Positions 62,101 through 64,000 of a stretch of 64,000 bases of DNA are shown here, one piece after another. The stretch is from Limnohabitans_A sp048020265 (GTDB lineage: Bacteria; Pseudomonadota; Gammaproteobacteria; Burkholderiales; Burkholderiaceae_C), in NCBI RefSeq assembly GCF_048020265.1, contig NZ_CP171843.1, positions 2,294,001-2,358,000 on the forward strand, read 5' to 3'. A program made the position numbers and the translations under genes. The number at the start of each line of letters is the position of its first letter. Within the stretch, counting starts at the first letter, position 1. The notes under the pieces were generated by a model that had not been told where the DNA came from, made no database searches, and worked only from the letters and a program-made list of their open reading frames with translations.

Positions 62101-64000
62101 ATCTCCTTCGGCCACCTGGGTGGAGAGGGCGGCGATGCCGATCACATCATCGTCGTTGACGATGGTCGAGGTCACCGTCGGGTCGGTCAGCAGTTCGATG
62201 CGTGGCTGACCGTCACCGGCAGGCGCCGCCAGCGTCACGGTGAATCCTTCCTCGTACTCCAGCAGGCTGTCGCCTGCGACCAGGAGGGTGAAGAGCTCGG
62301 ACGTGGCCTGCCCCTGGGCAAAGGTCACCAGCCCAGTGGGCAAGGTGCCGCCCACGAAGTCGGCACCATCGGCGGCATGCGCGCCCTCACCCGCAACGCT
62401 GTAGCCAATCGTGGTGGCATACAGGCTGCCGGTGCGCACCACACGGTAGACATGGCCGGACGAGGTGTCCGACTCCGTGACCGGGGCCGAGACGGCTTCC
62501 AGGGACCAGGAAGTCTCGTCCGAGAGGATGGTGTAAGTGGCTTGCGCACGTGCGTCGACCACATCGGCGTCAGCCGAGGGATCGCTCAGCGTGAGCACCA
62601 GGTTCTCGTCCAGCTCCAGGGTGGCATCCCCCTGGATCTGCAACGTGATGGTTTGCAAGGTCTCGCCGGGCGAGAAGGTCAGGCGTCCAGACGGCAGCAC
62701 GCCGCCGAAGTCGGCCGCCTCCAGTCCACCGCCCGCGCTCCAGGACACGCTGCTGGTGGCGCCGGCCACATTGCCCGAACGGATCACGTCGAACACCACG
62801 GAGACCAGGCCGGACTGGCCCTCGTACGGGTCGGCCGCGGTCTGGCCGATCTGCGGACCGCTGTCGAACACATGGCGGACCACCAAGAAGGAGGCCTCGT
62901 CATCGACGATCAGGCCCGTGGTCACGCTGCTGGCGCCGAACTGCAGGCCGTCGCCAGAGATCGTCACCTGGAAGCCCTCGTTGGCCTCGCCCTCAAGGTC
63001 GCCCTTGACGTAAACCGTGAACAGCTGGGAACCCGCGGCGTTGGCAGCAAAGGTGACAGTGCCCGTGGTGGTCACAAAGTCGTTGCCCGAGGCCGCGTCT
63101 TCGCCCCTGCCCTCGACCGTCCAGGTCACCACCTGCTGGGCCGAAAGCCGGCCGCTGCGGTCCACCCGGAACACCACGGGCACGTCGGCCGGGGTACTGG
63201 ACGGGTCGGCTTCGGTGACCGTGGTGCTGCCCACAGCACTCAGGTCAAAGCGGGTGTCGTCGTTGCGCAGCACCAGGTTCTGGGCCGAGCCGGCATTCAC
63301 CGCAAAGTTAGACGAACTGGTGGACAACGCAACGGTGAAGGTCTCGTCGGCCTCTTGCGTGGCGTCGCCCGCGATGGTGAGCGTGAACTCACGCACGGTC
63401 TCACCCGCCGAGAACAGCAAGGTGCCGCTCAGGCCAGTTACGAAGTCGGCCTCCGCGTTCGTGGCCGAGGTCGGTGAGACGGTGTAGTCCACCGAACCGG
63501 AGCTGTCGGTGTAGCCGGTGCGCGTGATGCGCAACACCACATCACGGTTGGCACCCGACCCTTCGTCGGCGTCGAGGGCACCGGAGACGCTGCTGAGCGT
63601 GAAGAGCGCGTCGTCGTTGACGAGCGTCACGGTCGAGGTGCTTTGGGAACCGATCAAGACCGCACCGCTGGGGCTGGACAACACGGCCGTCAGCGTTTCA
63701 TCGGCTTCAAGGTTGTTGTCACCGTTCACCTGGATGGTGAAAGTCTGCGCCGTCACATTGGGCGCAAAGGTCAGCATCTGGTTGGGCGGCAGCGTTCCCG
63801 AGTAATCGGAGGCATTGAAGCCAGAGCCTCCATTGAGTGCGAACTGCACGGTCGAGGTGCCGGAGAGGTCGCCCACGCGGGTGACGGTGAAGACCACCTC
63901 GCCCTCCCCCTCGAGGCGGGACGTCTGATTGACCGCAATGCGGAAGGCCGTGTCGTCATTGATGATCTTGCCCTGTGCCGAACCGACCGCCAGAGTGTCA
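59104..64000 (-). CDS. giant Calx-beta/RTX secreted adhesin-like protein, 5'-truncated by the window edge
   Basis: More than 1630 residues are visible, and the frame is open through base 64000, so the N terminus is missing. It consists of at least 12 Calx-beta-type repeats of roughly 115-120 residues, each ending near a (V/I)xNDD motif. Typical pieces are SGTLTFGAGES, TLQVQGDLDVEPDEAFVV and GTVVNDDPVLSI. The C terminus has RTX calcium-binding nonapeptides (GSAGDDVLRGGAGNDVMFG) and an acidic, aliphatic end, as expected for a type I secretion signal. The ABC and HlyD-type genes follow directly. It would be exported to the cell surface and probably mediates adhesion. The Ser/Thr-rich repeats are plausible glycosylation acceptors. 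Confidence 0.9.
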   Translation of the reverse strand, partial: DTLAVGSAQGKIINDDTAFRIAVNQTSRLEGEGEVVFTVTRVGDLSGTSTVQFALNGGSGFNASDYSGTLPPNQMLTFAPNVTAQTFTIQVNGDNNLEADETLTAVLSSPSGAVLIGSQSTSTVTLVNDDALFTLSSVSGALDADEGSGANRDVVLRITRTGYTDSSGSVDYTVSPTSATNAEADFVTGLSGTLLFSAGETVREFTLTIAGDATQEADETFTVALSTSSSNFAVNAGSAQNLVLRNDDTRFDLSAVGSTTVTEADPSSTPADVPVVFRVDRSGRLSAQQVVTWTVEGRGEDAASGNDFVTTTGTVTFAANAAGSQLFTVYVKGDLEGEANEGFQVTISGDGLQFGASSVTTGLIVDDEASFLVVRHVFDSGPQIGQTAADPYEGQSGLVSVVFDVIRSGNVAGATSSVSWSAGGGLEAADFGGVLPSGRLTFSPGETLQTITLQIQGDATLELDENLVLTLSDPSADADVVDARAQATYTILSDETSWSLEAVSAPVTESDTSSGHVYRVVRTGSLYATTIGYSVAGEGAHAADGADFVGGTLPTGLVTFAQGQATSELFTLLVAGDSLLEYEEGFTVTLAAPAGDGQPRIELLTDPTVTSTIVNDDDVIGIAALSTQVAEGDVGSTAAVTFTLTREGSLDGTSTMGWRVRAAASAADAGPDDFVVDSGVVTFAHGQFEMTLTLQVQGDLDVEPDEAFVVELHTPGAGSQVKTGAESANGSIANNDIDLRIAAVTAQANEGDSVAGVMTFRVERTGLLTGSTTVDFAVSGTGGSAADAADFQDGVPPSGTLTFGAGESVAWITVVTRPDGDFEASESFQVLLSSPSGNAQIEVAAATGLIINDDDQLEAWATAGSVVQEGTNAQATAYTDFVFLVDRTGSAIGDASATWTVSPGPGRALSVASEVQALTGTVSFTDGQSQAFITVGVLADAVGEYAENFRVTLSNPSFGSTLIGGPAQGTVVNDDPVLSITANQSSALEGNTEGPDTPFVFTVTRTGNTSDASTARWDVSGVGSGESVNPVDFGGYMPSGMVVFTAGQVTQTLTVMVLADRAGEMDEGFIVTLSEPTGADLLDERLATMVILNDDTLVSVQAMAASVIEGDEGSSATTRFVLTREGDVAQASTVQWRVEGVGTSQVMAEDFSTADALGNGGLPSGTVSFSAGQTTTTVLIQVDGDGQYGPDETFRVNLSQPSVGGIRNGSATMTVVNDDALIGIDTTPQLASEGGTLQFALTRTGSGLSLSSEVVVRWVATGYGESAASSDDLSSTSGLVTFAPNATAAVITLQALADTLVERDEQFRMTLTEVTSGNASFNPTAFVAHAAVTDEDVGVWVSAARSQALEGSQINGQTPFVVEVFRTGRLDQVTSLNLSVSGGATDPVSGDDFAVSSMAVTFAANVTSQLVTLNIQHDAAFEADESFVVRIDQGAGFTVIGEPVYGTVINDDGTSGADVLYGSAGDDVLRGGAGNDVMFGQGGADRFVFDAPSYGMDTVMDFSANDTVVFKSTAFGNLAVDTISDLSGTLDAILASLSTANGDPDFVRINVTGEFQFASGVAGHLDEIETAISAGQATGAGFVAIAANNSNQVHLYYDADMSSGTNGTGLQEIAVLQGIDNAHHVQLAPGA

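Overview
The window looks like a chromosomal segment of a betaproteobacterium of the order Burkholderiales, most like the Comamonadaceae (Limnohabitans/Rhodoferax/Hydrogenophaga type). The basis is GC-rich coding DNA, the blocks rplU-rpmA-obgE-proB, dusB-fis-purH and algH-ruvX-pyrR-pyrB-pyrC-like, and the style of the beta-oxidation genes. The genus is an inference. No rRNA, tRNA, CRISPR array or replication origin was seen.

Layout. 1-5 kb: the end of an unknown gene, two cryptochrome/photolyase-family genes (the second DASH-type), a TRIC/UPF0126 membrane protein and a DMT exporter. 5-15.7 kb is an accessory, defence-type island. It holds a hipBA toxin-antitoxin pair with a repeated operator, a small phage-type regulator facing a type III methyltransferase gene cut off by an IS3-family element, a GntR regulator with a two-gene PhyH dioxygenase operon, and a Gabija-like pair (OLD-family nuclease GajA plus UvrD-like GajB). 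16-26 kb: fatty-acid oxidation (fadB/J-like, fadA-like, acyl-CoA dehydrogenase, TetR), a zinc-ribbon protein, a NhaR-like LysR regulator, TerC, DUF2062 and a PcaF-type thiolase. An intergenic DNA structure of interleaved inverted repeats lies at 25,968-26,155. 26-49 kb is housekeeping: lytic transglycosylase, proS, rppH, proB, obgE, rpmA, rplU, a polyprenyl synthase, plsC, the pyr cluster, a third photolyase, rubredoxin, a ThiD-like kinase, hemL, rhlE, purH, fis, dusB and a YqaA-like membrane protein. A decayed 2-hydroxyacid dehydrogenase gene lies at about 49.15-49.69 kb.

49.7-64 kb, running past the right edge, is one tightly packed minus-strand operon. In transcription order it encodes a giant Calx-beta/RTX protein (at least 12 repeats), a type I secretion ABC protein, an HlyD-type adaptor, two cytoplasmic TPR proteins each ending in a GT9/heptosyltransferase-like domain, then gmhA, hldA and a fused hldC-gmhB gene. 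Six consecutive junctions overlap by the 4-base ATGA type. Together the last three genes can make ADP-D-glycero-beta-D-manno-heptose; the epimerase HldD is absent. This suggests a dedicated system that heptosylates a type I-secreted adhesin in the cytoplasm before export, analogous to the heptosylation of autotransporter adhesins by Aah/TibC. It is the strongest candidate in the window for an undescribed system, and it is an inference from context and domains.
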